This document shows, piece by piece, positions 24,991 to 36,720 of a stretch of DNA of 64,000 bases (position 1 is its first letter; each line of letters opens with the position of its first letter). Under the pieces are notes generated by a model, which was not told the origin of the DNA, searched no databases, and saw only the letters and a program-made list of their open reading frames with translations. Position numbers and translations under genes: made by a program. The DNA is from Ophioderma brevispina (Eukaryota; Echinodermata; Ophiuroidea; Amphilepidida; Ophiodermatidae). The DNA lies in assembly GCA_023653785.1 (NCBI GenBank), contig JAMKCH010035170.1, positions 248,001 to 312,000 of the forward strand. The letters run 5' to 3'.

Positions 24991-25195
24991 TAGGGTGTTA
25001 AAATTAACACCGCCAGTGTTCTAGGAGGATCACACCAAGAGGATGTCAAAATTCAACACCTTTGGTGTTATTTTAACACCATATTGTGTTGTTTTAACAC
25101 CAAGTAGTGTTAGAATAACACTAAAGGTGTTGAATTTTGACACCCTCTTGGTGTGGTCCTCCTAGAACACTGGCGGTGTTAATTTTAACACCCTA
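24991..25195. mobile_element. 205-bp foldback element
   Basis: The left half from GGGTGTTAAAATTAACACC and the right half ending GGTGTTAATTTTAACACCC are nearly perfect inverted copies, including GCCAGTGTTCTAGGAGGA and CACCAAGAGG, with a short centre rich in GTGTT/AACAC. TA flanks both ends, which suggests a TA target duplication. The transcript would form one long hairpin. Confidence 0.85.
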
Positions 25196-25431
25196 TGTGT
25201 TGCAATGTGTACTAAAGATTTAGTAAGTACACAGAGAAATTATCAAGTTAGTTTAATTAATAATCAACTAAGTTACTGAGACTCAAAATAATATCGTAGG
25301 TATGTGGGGAAATACAGCAAAGAAAAGAGGAAAAACGGAAACGATTTTGAGGTACTATGTTTTACATATCACTATTGATCTTAATTTGGCTGTAAATTAA
25401 TCATGTAAGTAACATCTATACATGTAAACCT

Positions 25432-25503
25432 ATCTAATTGGGAATCGAACCTGGGACCCTCTGATATGAACCCAAATACCTAACCACGATACTATGCTAC
25501 CTT
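25432..25503 (-). mobile_element. tRNA pseudogene or SINE head
   Basis: The minus strand reads AGTATCGTGGTTAGG (A-box-like), GGGTTCATATCAGAGGG (anticodon-arm-like) and GGTTCGATTCCC (good B box). The T-stem and acceptor pairing are poor, so this is probably not a functional tRNA. It lies just before the duplicated 4-kb block and is not repeated in the second block copy. Confidence 0.5.
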
Positions 25504-26509
25504 ATATACGAGGAATATATAGGAATATTGAATTTATATGCATTACTTTCCTTTCAAATTAATATATTGCAAATTAAAATGAACAAATATCATACCAAAA
25601 CGTGAAAGGGTTTCAACAAGAAGTTTTTGAACTATCTATAACAAAAATGAAGTGAAAATAAGTTACTACATAAGTGCTTGTTTACCTTTGTGACCTTTCT
25701 GGTGTTACAAATTGTTAACTTTTAATTACTAACATAGCTGATTTGAATCTTTATTTACTTAATTACAGCTTCAACATCAATTAATTTCCAGCAACAGGTG
25801 TAAACTGAGTAATTGCTACTATTTTTGCACAATTGACCGTAACTTAATACATGTATGTTTGTGTTGACATTGCTCAAATGAAATAAGGGTATTTGTGAAA
25901 TTATTCTCATGAAACGTATGTTTTATGCCTAAAAACAATAAAAAAAAAAAAAGAATAAAATAAAACTCAACTGGCGCGATTCAAAAATGAAGGCTCCTTT
26001 TTGCCGTTCTCAGCGACCGGATCGTCGCTTAGACAGTCAAGACATCTTACAATCTATGTCTAGTAAAGAACACAGCTAAAAATGCATATTTTTATTTAAA
26101 CTTATTACCACTACTAACATGCATCTTGTATTTGACGAAATAACGTGGACTTCACAATAAAAAGGATCAGAAAAGACAATACTTGGCCGTAATTTAAAAA
26201 TCAAGCAAAGTACTTTTTTGTCCAATTTTCCAGGCCTATTTTACGACTAAATTTATAAGAGAGGCTCCTATTTGAACTTTGAATTATTATGCACTATTAT
26301 GGATTTTCAATTATAGGTTATTTACAGGAAAAATACTGTAAATCTTACAGGAAAACACTGGCAGCAATTCTGCCAACAAAATCCCATAAACTGCAGCTTT
26401 TATAGTTTCCATCCAAATTCACTTTATATTTTACCGTTTAATGCATTATGTTTTACCAAAAATTAAAGGTCCATGGTCCTATCGCTAATAGCCTCGTCCC
26501 CAGGGAGTC

Positions 26510-28825
26510 CAGGGGCGTAGCTACCATAGGGACAGAGTGGACAAAGTCCACGGGCCCCGAGAGGTTAGGGGCCCCAAGAGAATGGAGAAAAAGTGAGAGG
26601 GGCAGGAGAAAGAGAGAGAAGAGAGAGAGAGAGAAAAGAAAGAGCAACGGAAGAGAGAGGGAGAACAAAAAAAATGATTTGCAGATTTTGAAAACAAGGC
26701 CCAATGCTATCACACTGTATTTATTAATTTGGGACCCTTCTAGAATGACCGATACCGATACGCAAGAGCCCCTATCTTAATGTCAATGTTAGCAAGTCTA
26801 CATTTAATCATGGGCCATTACCAGGGCCCCTACATACCAAATCATAATGGCGTTAGATTCAGTGACCTTTGTTATGGGCCCCGCAGGGTTGGCTTTGTTA
26901 TTCTGTACTTAAAATTAGGAACCCTTCTGGGCCTATTTGACCCAATAACAAATTCAAGACTGCATGCTATTCATTATTGTCTAGTTTTTTCAGGAAAAAT
27001 TAGGAATTAGGCCCCAAAAGTTCAAGAGAGAAAAAAACAGAAAGTTTGGAGAAAATGGAAGGCCATGGACGGGGCCTTTGAAGATTAAAATAGTTAAGCG
27101 TGGATTTAGTGACCCGTGTTAAGGGCCCAAGGTGGCTTGTTATGTTTCATTGACGTAGGCATTCGATTCAGTCAGCCGCGAGGGCCTTTGGAAAATCATA
27201 GCCAAGTTTGGATGCCTAGATATGGTGCGTCAGTTTCACTTCCCACGACGGTTAATGATCATGATGGCGATGATGTTCAGGATCATCTGAGTATTCTCCC
27301 AAATCCCCTTGAGGGACGTGAAGCAAGAAGTGGTCTAGCCACCAGCCTCTTCAGCACCTTGTTCAGTGTCATGTTTCAAGAGGTTTTCTGCAAAAGGCTA
27401 GCCTGTGATTAGTATCAACTATTGTTATGATGGCAAACTGTTCAATCTGAGACGGTTTCGGGCTAAAACAAAGTAAGTCGAAGAATCGCCCGTGACTTCT
27501 TGTTTCTGATGACTGTACCCTATCTGATGGCACACATATAGGGATAGCAGCTAAAGCATGGACCTGTTCCCATTTGGCCTGTGACAAACTTGCCTTGACC
27601 ATTCAGCACAACGAAGACTGAAGTCATATACCAACCTGCTCCTGGGAAACCCTCTGTTAAAACCATCTATATCACTTAAAGACAGAAGCTAACAGCAGTT
27701 GACAAGTTGTCAAGTTCCACCATATGTGGGGAGCGGGAACACCTTGTCGGTCCCATATTGACTTGTTCATTAATGATGAAATCAACAACGGATGCAAAGG
27801 GCCAATGCTGATTTTGGCCTTCTGCAGGAAAAGGTCTGGAAAGGCAAGGACTCAGTTTGGACACCAAACGAATTTCTTACCAGGCTATTGCTTGCCATCT
27901 CTCCTAAGTTGCGAAAAAATTGGACAGTGTACCAAACGCCATGGTTTTATTAGTACAAAAAATGCTCTAAGAGTGTGCAGTAAACCCATATATCATGATG
28001 GTCCATTTGACTTCGCCTCGTAAAATGGACAAACAGGAAAAATTGACTCCGAATGATATATTTTTTTCTTACTAGTGCACGACTGTATGCAGTCAAATTT
28101 TTTGATATCATGATATCACCTGGTTTCTTTTTCATGACAATGTGATAGAAAAACTTATCACCATGGCGGAAATCACTGCAAATCATGATTATATAGGAAA
28201 TTAAGTCCTTCGACTAAAACACATCTGAGAAGGGATACTGAAGACCAAGTGACAGGACAAGTCCCAAATACGAAATTCGAGAAAATCTTCTATGGTTAAA
28301 AACTAAAGACCAAGAAATGCAAGAAGCATTTTCAAAGATACACTCAAGACTTAGCTCAAGAGCTTCAGCATAGCCATTAACAGTAGCAACTGTTGGGAAA
28401 GCCTAGCCCAAGATTGCCCCACATGGTGCAGCCTTATCAAAAATGATGCTGAAACATCAGAATCAGCAAGGCTTGAGGCTAAAAGCAGAAGCGCAAGTCC
28501 AGAATCAACTATATAGCATCGGGCAGTACTCCTTCCATCAAACTGCCCTGTGTGTCACAGGGACTTTGTCATGTTCAATTGGGTCTCATCAGCCACATGT
28601 GTACCCACAAAACTTCATTGCTTAAAATTATCGTCATGTCATGTCATATTCATCATGGACGAACGAACGAACACATTGTGGTTGTTGTGTTTAATTGTAT
28701 AGGTGAGGGGTGGGATGCTGAATGTTTGACAGTATGATGAGGACTATTTAACTTTGATCGAGCATATACTAAGGGCCCCCAGTTGGTTTTTTGTCCACGG
28801 GCCCGAACATGCTGCTACGCCACGG
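26510..28825. mobile_element. hAT-like transposon, copy 1
   Basis: The left end reads CAGGGGCGTAGCTACC, and the right end reads, inverted, CCGTGGCGTAGCAGCATG. Inner inverted stretches GTCCACGGGCCC and GGGCCCGTGGAC are also present. The flanks CCAGGGAG (26500-26507) and CCAGGGAC (28826-28833) look like an 8-bp target duplication, 2 bp off on the left. Ends of CAG(G/T)GGCGTAG and 8-bp duplications are known for hAT elements. No transposase ORF remains; the centre is occupied by LINE-derived sequence. A low-complexity GAGA strip lies at 26590-26660. Confidence 0.65.
27146..28670 (+). pseudogene. decayed non-LTR retrotransposon reverse transcriptase with C-terminal zinc finger, copy 1
   Basis: Reading across frameshifts and stops gives, in the correct order, FID then AFDSVSREGLWKIIAKFGC (27159-27215; the palm region around the first catalytic Asp), LATSLFSTLFSVMF near 27336-27380, TKTEVIYQPAPGKP (27611-27652), LTAVDK near 27690, and a CE.WTVYQ remnant near 27912-27935. 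WESLAQDCPTW lies near 28396-28428, with EAKSRSA after it. CPVCHRDF (28544-28567) and, one frame over, QLGLISHMCTHK (28576-28611) together make a C2H2 finger. This order is typical of LINE ORF2 proteins widespread in invertebrates. The FADD-type catalytic box is not recognisable, and no frame is open for more than about 100 codons. It is dead and probably 5'-truncated, because no endonuclease domain is seen. Confidence 0.75.
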
Positions 28826-29720
28826 CCAGGGACCCCAGATTTTACCGAAGTGGTCAAAATTTTGGTTATCAGAAGAAAGTCTATTTTGATTACCCTGTGA
28901 AATAGTAGGCTTAAGGATGTTTGGTTGGGATTACCGAGCGAAAATATGCCCCTTTTGGTGCAACCATGTTAGTTTTACATCGATAGTACTCTATGGGGAT
29001 TGCAAAATAGAATGTATTAAATTTCTCATGTCAAACGGGTTGAAATATCACGCGAAACTTTACAGATAGGGTTTTTGAGGTGAAGGCCATACTACCAGAT
29101 TACAAATTTAATACTTAATGCATCCGTAAAATTTTTGGATGACATTTTGTGGATGTCTACTAAGTTAGTGTGTTCGTCAGTGCTTTTATTTTCAACACAT
29201 TCACACTCGCTTTAAATACTCGCCAACTAGCTTTTTCAGTGTTTTTGATTGAATCAATTTTTACAGTATCTGTAAATTTTCAGAGTAATTAGTTTGGCAG
29301 AATTTTTTGTCCATAAAATACTGCAAAAAATTGATATTTTTAAGTGTAGCAAATTTCTCAGATACAGCTTACACACATTGTACTATTATAATATAAACTT
29401 CGACCAGACTTCTAAGGCTACCCAGTTTGATCGAGAAAGGAGATGATCTCGCAATATCCCATTTATCGATAGTGCACTTATAAACGTCGTACGGTGGTTT
29501 TCATGTACAAAAGCAAACAGACGAATGCCAGATTGTCTGTTTGGAAGACTTTTCCAATTTGCTTTTGGGTATATTTTCCAAAGTTAAACTCTATTATATC
29601 TAAATTGGGAATGTTTTATTTTGGCTCAATATTTGGATATGAAAGAGCTGTGATATAGTATCATAATATGCAAAAAACTCAATTTCGCAAAAGTCGATTG
29701 GCCTGTTTGAAAGACGCATG

Positions 29721-31287
29721 ACGAAATAAACATATCCATTTCTTTGAGGTAAATCGGGGAACGAGGCTGTGCATCACGAAATCCCCGTTAAACGTGTTTA
29801 TTACATGCTTAATAAGACCGAGAATATCTCGAAGAACGGAAAAAACAAACACAACAACAAACAAATGTTTTTAAAATTTTTCTCCATGGATTTTTAAATT
29901 TGTATGATGTTTTCTTTGAATTTTTGACATTTATTGAAATTAAAAAAAGAAAAATTGATTTTAAAATTCTTTAGTTTGTGTAGTCGTTTTTTAATCCTTA
30001 TAATAGACAACATACATTGGTGTATATTCTAAACACAATTTGAAGCGTGATTTCAAATTTACTCTGTACAATTTCACCCCCTTATGTTACAAAGTTCCCC
30101 AGCATTTCCCAGAGGTGGACCCAAAAAAATTCTGTGATTCGGACCCTTCCAAACTATAGCAAAAACATCTTCAACCTTTCTTCCCCAAAATTCTAGAATA
30201 GGATTCCATTTAGATTAACCCTACGGTACAAACAGTATTGTTATGTAGTTTGATTGAAAGGAATTTTATGTAATTAAAAAGCCGGTTGTTGAAAACTGCT
30301 CACTTATTCATTTTATTATAGTGGCTTTTTCTATCTGTTGTATGCACATACGGTTGCTACAGTAAACAAAGGATGTTATGGAACACGTACTTGACTAAAA
30401 GGAAAATGGCATGACTGGAAAATTGACTCTATCTGCTTATGTTTGGATTCAATGAATTGATGTTTTCGTCATTGAACACATTCTCGACTGGTATTATGGT
30501 ACATGTTCTTGAGGTACAAGTACGTACAAAGAACGAGCGAGAGAGAGAGTGGAAGCGAGAGAGAGAGTAAAGAGAGCAAACCAGCAAAATACTAAGACCA
30601 TGTACATATAGAATGGCCCTAGGACTATTGAAGCCTTTTTTCTTATAGAGTGTAAAAAGGTTCTCCACCGGCGACATTTTCCAATGCACCTAAAATAGCG
30701 ACACGGTAAAGGCCGTCGCATATTCTTGCACACACCACATACGCGTGCAAACAGCACGCACGACACACGTGAGCACGCACGCACACCGCGAGCACGCAAA
30801 TACAACACCACCCTACATTACACACACATACCTCGCGAGCGTTTGGTTGTACACCCTTCATGCTACCAACAATTAAGTAGGCAAAGCTTGATTTCTATAT
30901 CCTCCAAGAGTGTGTCGAAGAGTTATGCACTCAGTGAAACAAGATTTAGCATTCGGCGACCTCGTCACATGAATATAATTTCAAGGTCAGAAAGCAGTGA
31001 TCGGTCCGTGACCTTTATGGCAAAAACCGGTAATAGGCACTAAATGAAATGCACCTGGACACCAACTGCAGTGTTCACAAAGTTACTGTTATACAACGTA
31101 CCTGTGCGTTTCCAAACAGGTCATCCGTAAAAAGCAACCCAGTTATGGAAAGACAGATTTCTGTCGCGCAGTTGCCGAACCGTTGGAAGGTCTTCCTAAT
31201 CGTTGGTGCATGTGCCCATACTGGTACATGATATGTGTCTTTTTTGTAAGCACTAGGTTGCATTCTGTGTGAAGCATGTAATTTTAA
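29721..31287. other. single-copy DNA with low-complexity strips, no gene seen
   Basis: It contains a GAGA-rich strip (about 30533-30576) and a CA/CG-rich strip (about 30728-30832), whose overlapping ORFs on both strands (30494-31043) are low-complexity products. Nothing else is recognisable. Confidence 0.6.
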
Positions 31288-31666
31288 GGGCACTATCAGT
31301 GATTTGCTAAATCATAAAATAAAAAAAAATCTTCAAAAATCAGATCTTGTTGAATGACTGTAACAAGTACAGGTACACTAACATACCTGCAAATGATAAG
31401 ACCCGACGCAAACCTAACTAAGACAGAATCCGAATTAGAAGTCATTACTGTCGAACGGACACTTACTAAACCAACGTTAATTCATGGAGTGGAGAGTCAA
31501 ATTCCTTTGTAGACTGCCGTTCGTTTTTCTCTCCTTTTCTGGCAATCTCTTCAGTTGGAAAAAAATAAACTTATGAGAATTCTACAGACTTGACCTTCGA
31601 TTTTAAGCTATTCAGCTTGCAAATTGGAACTATTTTGCTCTTTCGGTGTGAATCACTGATAGGTCT
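31288..31666. mobile_element. 379-bp TTAA-target transposon, second copy
   Basis: The ends GGGCACTATCAGTGATTTG and, inverted, AGACCTATCAGTGATTC lie between TTAA at 31284-31287 and TTAA at 31667-31670. The interior matches 9482-9831 throughout (for example GTAACAAGTACAGGTA and TTCTACAGACTT), with small indels. Confidence 0.8.
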
Positions 31667-32109
31667 TTAAAGAAACGTAGTAGCGGATTAGGTCAACAAA
31701 AGGTCTTATGAGGATGTAGCATACAATCTTCATCACGGATAGTGTATGCTCGTATGTGTACCAGTACACATCAAAATCAACTACAAAGACATCCCCGGGC
31801 GAGCCAAGAAGGTAAAGATAAACTGGCAATACATGTATTTAACTGGTGCACAATGCTTTTGATAAATTTGGTCACATATATACTCCCGATGAAATGAAAC
31901 CACCCCGCCCGGTTTATGTTTTTAAATCTCGGTGGCCTATTTACAACATGGGGGATAACTATCCAAGTTATACAGTCAAGGATGTTTGATATTAGTAATG
32001 CATGCTAATGTCGGTGACTTGCGTGCTCTGTTCTCTTCAGGTTCTTAAGCATCTGTAAGTTGTAATGACCATAAGGTCGGATGATTCCTGGCGCGCATTC
32101 AGGTGTGAA

Positions 32110-32346
32110 TAACATCTAAAGGCGCTCCAGCACATCAGGAAAACCCACATATTACCAGAACAGAATTATGACAAGAACTAAGTAGAAGCAGGAGGAAAAC
32201 TGATATCCAGAAAACCTGCGGGACGAGTATGGATCGAGAAACCAATTCACATAAAGCAACCGAGAAAACCAGCCATCCCGAGGATTCGAACCCGATGAAA
32301 CCGCATTGGTGAAAGTAGAGAGAAGATACGCGCGATAACCCCGTCC
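32110..32346 (-). mobile_element. tRNA-derived SINE, second family
   Basis: On the minus strand GGGGTTATCGCGCGTATCTT is followed by a strong B-box match, GGGTTCGAATCC, and then by GGTTTTCTCGGTTGC and GGTTTTCTGGATATCAGTTT. Invertebrate SINEs with a 'ggttttctccggg...ccggtttcc' body are known. A matching body fragment lies at 62735-62776. The A-box is degenerate. The 65-codon minus ORF over it is a by-product. Confidence 0.55.
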
Positions 32347-33784
32347 CAAAGTTTCTTCACTTTTTGAGCAAGAAAAACTTTAAATTACAAAAAAAGTGGT
32401 AGTAATGTGTAAGCTCCAGTTGTTCAAAGGTTGAAAAAGGAAGGATTATTGGAATATTGGAAGCAGGATGATCACAAACCATGAAGTTTGTAGAAGCTTA
32501 AGAGAACGGCACGATGATAGAAAGACGTGAGAGTGTGGTTGACCTACTTCAGACAAGGGAAGGGTTGACAAGCCGTTGGAACGGCTTTGGACGCTTCCGT
32601 TAAAACATCAAGAGAAGAAATGTTCGTGACCTTACAATTATTGATAGACGTGATAGCTCTGCTCAAGAATCAGCACACAATTCTGGCAAAATGAATGATC
32701 ACTCACAAATTCTGACATGGCGTTCGTCGTAAAGAAAATAGATAAACCCTGGCTCACTACAAAGGTCGGTTTTTTACTTGGACTTCAATGATGTACGGGT
32801 GAGAGTATGCGGTCTGTCTGATCAAGGCTGCTGCTTCAGAAACCGACAAAATTGCCATTTATTGTTCACGCTGTTGTATTATTGATATTTATTTCAATTA
32901 TATTTGAAAATGTGTTGCAGGTTGAAATCAGTGCTTTAGCATTTGGAGGGACTACCAAAAAATAAATAAAATTAATATGTACTCTCCCTGGGTGGTCTGT
33001 TGTGCACATGGATAAAGGAGCCTATCAGCCAGGGGTATAAACCACAAATACCTGTTGTGGTCAGTTGCAGTGGTTGTTGCTATCATGGCGACAGTCTTGA
33101 TTAAATTGCTTATTTGGTTTATTTCCTGTGGATAAAACTCCTATAAAATCTTGCACAATGCGATAAAAAGCTGACAGATTGAAGAAAGGCGATCTGATTG
33201 AGTTGATCTTATTGAATTGCTGGGAAGAAGGAAACACAGGCCAGGTGGACCTTGGAGACCTCAACAATTAGGACTGCTGATAGAATGAATTCTCGCCATG
33301 GTATTGCTATCGATTTAGTTCAGGGAGGGCCTCCACTTTCTGGGGTTCCTTGACATCTGCGTAAAAGAACACGAAAGTACATTGGAGAATCGTTGATTGG
33401 TTAATGGGTATTACATGGAAAGGAAGGCACAATGCCCATAACAATAACGGGTGCATTAAAGAGACAATGGCACAGTTGAAAAATAGTGCGCCCTCAAGAT
33501 TTTTCAAATCGCTATTTTGGATGGTTGTGAAAGCCTTTTGATATACAAAAGCTCTCACCCGAAATGATAAGACCAATTAAGTGCCCTTAGGGAAAGAAAC
33601 GATTGTGTAATTTAGCGTCCCGGCGACGCGAATTCAGCGGACGACGAACATGGCGTTTACACAAGAACACGCCGCCGTATGCATGTTTTCCACGCTCTGC
33701 ACCACGGTTTGACCGGTTCTAAACCTTGTGGTTTTAATATCAGTGAGTACGAGTCAAAATATCATTAATATACAAACCAAGCTT
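32347..33784. other. single-copy DNA, no gene supported
   Basis: Several 60-90 codon ORFs on the minus strand (33061-33267, 33307-33576) lack recognisable motifs or splice context. The plus strand between 32460 and 32760 is rich in charged codons (RRNVRDLTIIDRR near 32610-32650) and might be a fragment of an old transposase or retroelement, but I cannot place it. Confidence 0.4.
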
Positions 33785-34722
33785 CTTAATCTTTATTTAC
33801 TTAATTACAGCTTCAACATCAATTAATTTCCAGCAACAGGTTTAAACTGAGTAATTGGGCTACTATTTTTGCCCAATTGAACCGTAACTTATACATTGTT
33901 GTTTGTGTTGACATTGCTCAAATGAAATAAGTGTTATTTGTGAAATTATCCTCATGAAACGTATGTTTTTTATGCCTAACACAATTAAAAAAAAAGATAA
34001 ATAACTCAACTGGCGCGATTAAATTAAGCTCCTTTTTTGCCGTTCTTCTCAGCGACCGTATCGCGCTTATACAGTCAGACAGTCTTACCAATCTATGTCT
34101 AGTAAAGAACACAGCTAAAAATGCATATTTTATTTAAACTTATTACCACTACTAACATGCATCTTGTATTTGACGAATAACACCCGGGTTTTTTGGGGGG
34201 GGACGTCACAATAAAAAGGATCAAGAGACAATACTTGGCCGTAATTTAAAAAATCAGCAAAGTACTTTTTTGTCCAATTTTTCCAGGCCTATTTGTTCGA
34301 CTAAAATTCATTTATAATAGAGCTCCTATTTGAACTTTGAATTATTAATGCCTATTATGGATTTTCATTATGGTTATTTACAGGAAAAATACTGTAATTT
34401 TTACAGTAAATTACAGTAAAATCCTTGCAGCAATTCTGCCGACAAAATCCCATAAACTGCAGCTTTATAGTTTCCATCCACTTTATATTTTACCGTTTAA
34501 TGCATTATGTTTTATCAAATTAAAGGCCATGGTCCGATCGCTAATATCACCGTCCCCAAGGGAGCCAGGGGCGTAGCTACTATAGGGACAGAGTGGACAA
34601 GTCCACGTCCCTAGATGTTGAGGGTGCCCAAGAAGGATGGGAAAAATGAGAGGGGAGGAGAAAAGAGAGAAGAGATAGAGAGATAAAAGAAAAAGAGCAA
34701 ACCGTAAGAGAGAGGGGATAAC

Positions 34723-34723
<1 letters not shown>

Positions 34724-34753
<30 letters not shown>
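34724..34753 (+). repeat. 30-base A run
   Basis: Uninterrupted A homopolymer in block copy 2; block copy 1 has only 8 A at the same place. This is either replication slippage or a consensus error. Confidence 0.95.
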
Positions 34754-34755
<2 letters not shown>

Positions 34756-35203
34756 ATTTGGCTAGATTTGAAAACAAAGGCCAATGCTATCACACTGTAT
34801 TTATTAATTTGGGACCCTTCTAGAATGACCGTATACCGATACGCAAAGCCCTATCTACTGTCATGTTAGCAGTCTACATTTAATCATGGGCCATTACCAG
34901 GCACCTAGATACCAAATCATAATGGCGTTAGATTCATGACCTTTGTTAATGGGCCCCGCAGGTTTGCTTTGTTATTCTGTACTGTAAAATTTAGAACCTT
35001 CTGGCCTATTCTGACACCATAAAATTCAGACTGCATGCTATTCCTTTTGCTAGTTTTTTCGGAAAATTAGGCATAGGCCCAAAAGTTCGGAGAAAAACAA
35101 GAGATATTTGGAGAAAATGGAAGGCCATGACCTGCATCAGCCCTTGAAGATTACATAGTTAAGCGTGGATTTTAGTGACCCTGTTCATGGGCCAAGGTGG
35201 CTG

Positions 35204-36720
35204 TTATGTTTCATTGACGTAGGCATTCGATTCAGTCGCCGCTAGGGCCTTTGGAAAATCATAGCCAAGTTTGGATGCCTAGAATAGTGGCGTCAGTTTA
35301 CTCCTTCACGACGATATGATCATGATGGCGAGTGAAGGTTCAGGACATCTTGAGTCCTTCTCCTTCTCCCACAATCCCCATTGGTGATGCAAGGACGTGG
35401 TTCTAGCACAGTCCGCTTCAGACCTTGTTTCAGTTCATACTTCAAGATGTTTTCATGCAAAGGCTATCCTGTGATTAGTATCAATTCGTATTATGGCAAC
35501 TGTCAATTTGAGACGGGCTTCAGCTAAAACCAAAGTAGTCGAAGCATCAGCCCGTTACTTCTTGTTTTGCTGGATGACTGTACCCCTATCTGGATCTCTG
35601 GCCACAATAGTGATATAGCCAGCAACAGCATGGACCTGTTCCCATTTGCCTGTGACAACTTGCTTGACCATCATCACAAAGAAGACTGAAGTCATATACC
35701 AACCGGCTCCTGGAACCCTATGTAAAACCTCTATATCATTTTAAAGATCAGAAGCTAACAGCACTTGACAAGGTCAGTTCACATCTGTGGGGAGGCGGAA
35801 AACCTTGTCGGTCCCATGACTTGTTATTAAATGATGAAATCCCAACAGGATTGCAAAGGAAGGCCATGATGATTGTTGGCCTTCTGCGGTAAGGTCTGGG
35901 AAGGCAAGGGAATCAGATTGGACACCAAACTAATGGTCTCCCAGGCTCTTGTCTTGGCCATCTCTCTTTGATGTTGCGAAACTTGGACAGTGTACCAACG
36001 ACCATGGTATCAAATAAATGCCTAAGAGTGTGACGTACAAATATATCATGATGTCCATTTTTGACTTCGCCTCGTAAAATGGAACAGTTAAAAGTTGACC
36101 GATATATATTTATACTATGCACGAATGTTGCATCAATATTTGTTTTAATATCATGATAAGCACCTGGTTTCTTTTGTTCATGACATGTGATAGAAAAACT
36201 ATCATATGCGCAAATCACTGCAATCATGATATATAGGAATGTAAGTTCACTTCATAACCATACTGGAGGATACTGAAGACCAGTGAACAGACAAAGTTCC
36301 CAAATACTAAATTTTCGAAGAAAATCTTCTATGGTAATAACTAAAGACAGAAATCAAGAAGCGTTTTTCAATTATACACTAAGACTTTAGCCAAGATCTT
36401 CACATAGTAGCATTACCAGTAGCTAACAGTTGGAAAGCCTGGACCAAGATCGCCCCCCCCCCCTCCCATGATGGCGCAGCCTTATAAGAATGGTGCTTGA
36501 AACATCCGAATCAGCAAGGCTGAGGCTAAAAGGGGCAGAAGCGCAAGTTCAGAATCATATATAGCATCGGGCAGTACTGTACTTCCTTCCATCGAAATGC
36601 CCTGTGGTCACAACTTTTCATGTTCAAAATTGGTCTCATCGCCAACTGTGTACCCACACAATCTTCAATCTTCTTCAATATGGCGTCATGTAATGTCAAT
36701 CTTCACATCATGGCGACGAA
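35204..36720 (+). pseudogene. decayed non-LTR reverse transcriptase, copy 2
   Basis: Paralogue of 27146-28670 within the second 4-kb block. CETWTVYQRP is better preserved here (35975-36004) than in copy 1, and KKTEV, QPA and the zinc-finger remnant near 36595-36665 can be followed, but most segments are broken by single-base indels. Not functional. Confidence 0.7.

Larger units (their letters stand above)
26140..29355. mobile_element. older palindromic repeat interrupted by a hAT-like element (block copy 1)
   Basis: The left part (26140-26500) and right part (28834-29355) correspond to the two arms of the compact element at 52195-52810. Shared landmarks are ACTGGCAGCAATTCTGCC-like motifs, TCTACTAAGTTAGTG near 29156 and GTGTTCGTCAGTG near 29170. 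28834-29110 also matches 46637-46925, where the hAT-like insertion is absent. No open reading frame. Confidence 0.6.
25745..29720 (+). repeat. 4-kb duplicated block, copy 1
   Basis: Collinear with 33785-37740, about 8.04 kb apart in direct orientation. It contains, nested from outside in, a palindromic CACTG-type repeat (about 26140-29355), a hAT-like element (26510-28825) and a dead LINE fragment (27146-28670). This copy is cleaner than copy 2. Confidence 0.9.

Noticed and set aside
26448..26780. 110-codon ORF with an Arg/Glu-rich stretch
   Set aside because: It reads through the end of the hAT-like element and a GAGA low-complexity strip; copy 2 of the block does not keep the frame.
30494..31043. 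Cys/His-rich ORFs on both strands
   Set aside because: They are produced by GA- and CA/CG-rich simple sequence; overlapping open frames on both strands are typical of this.
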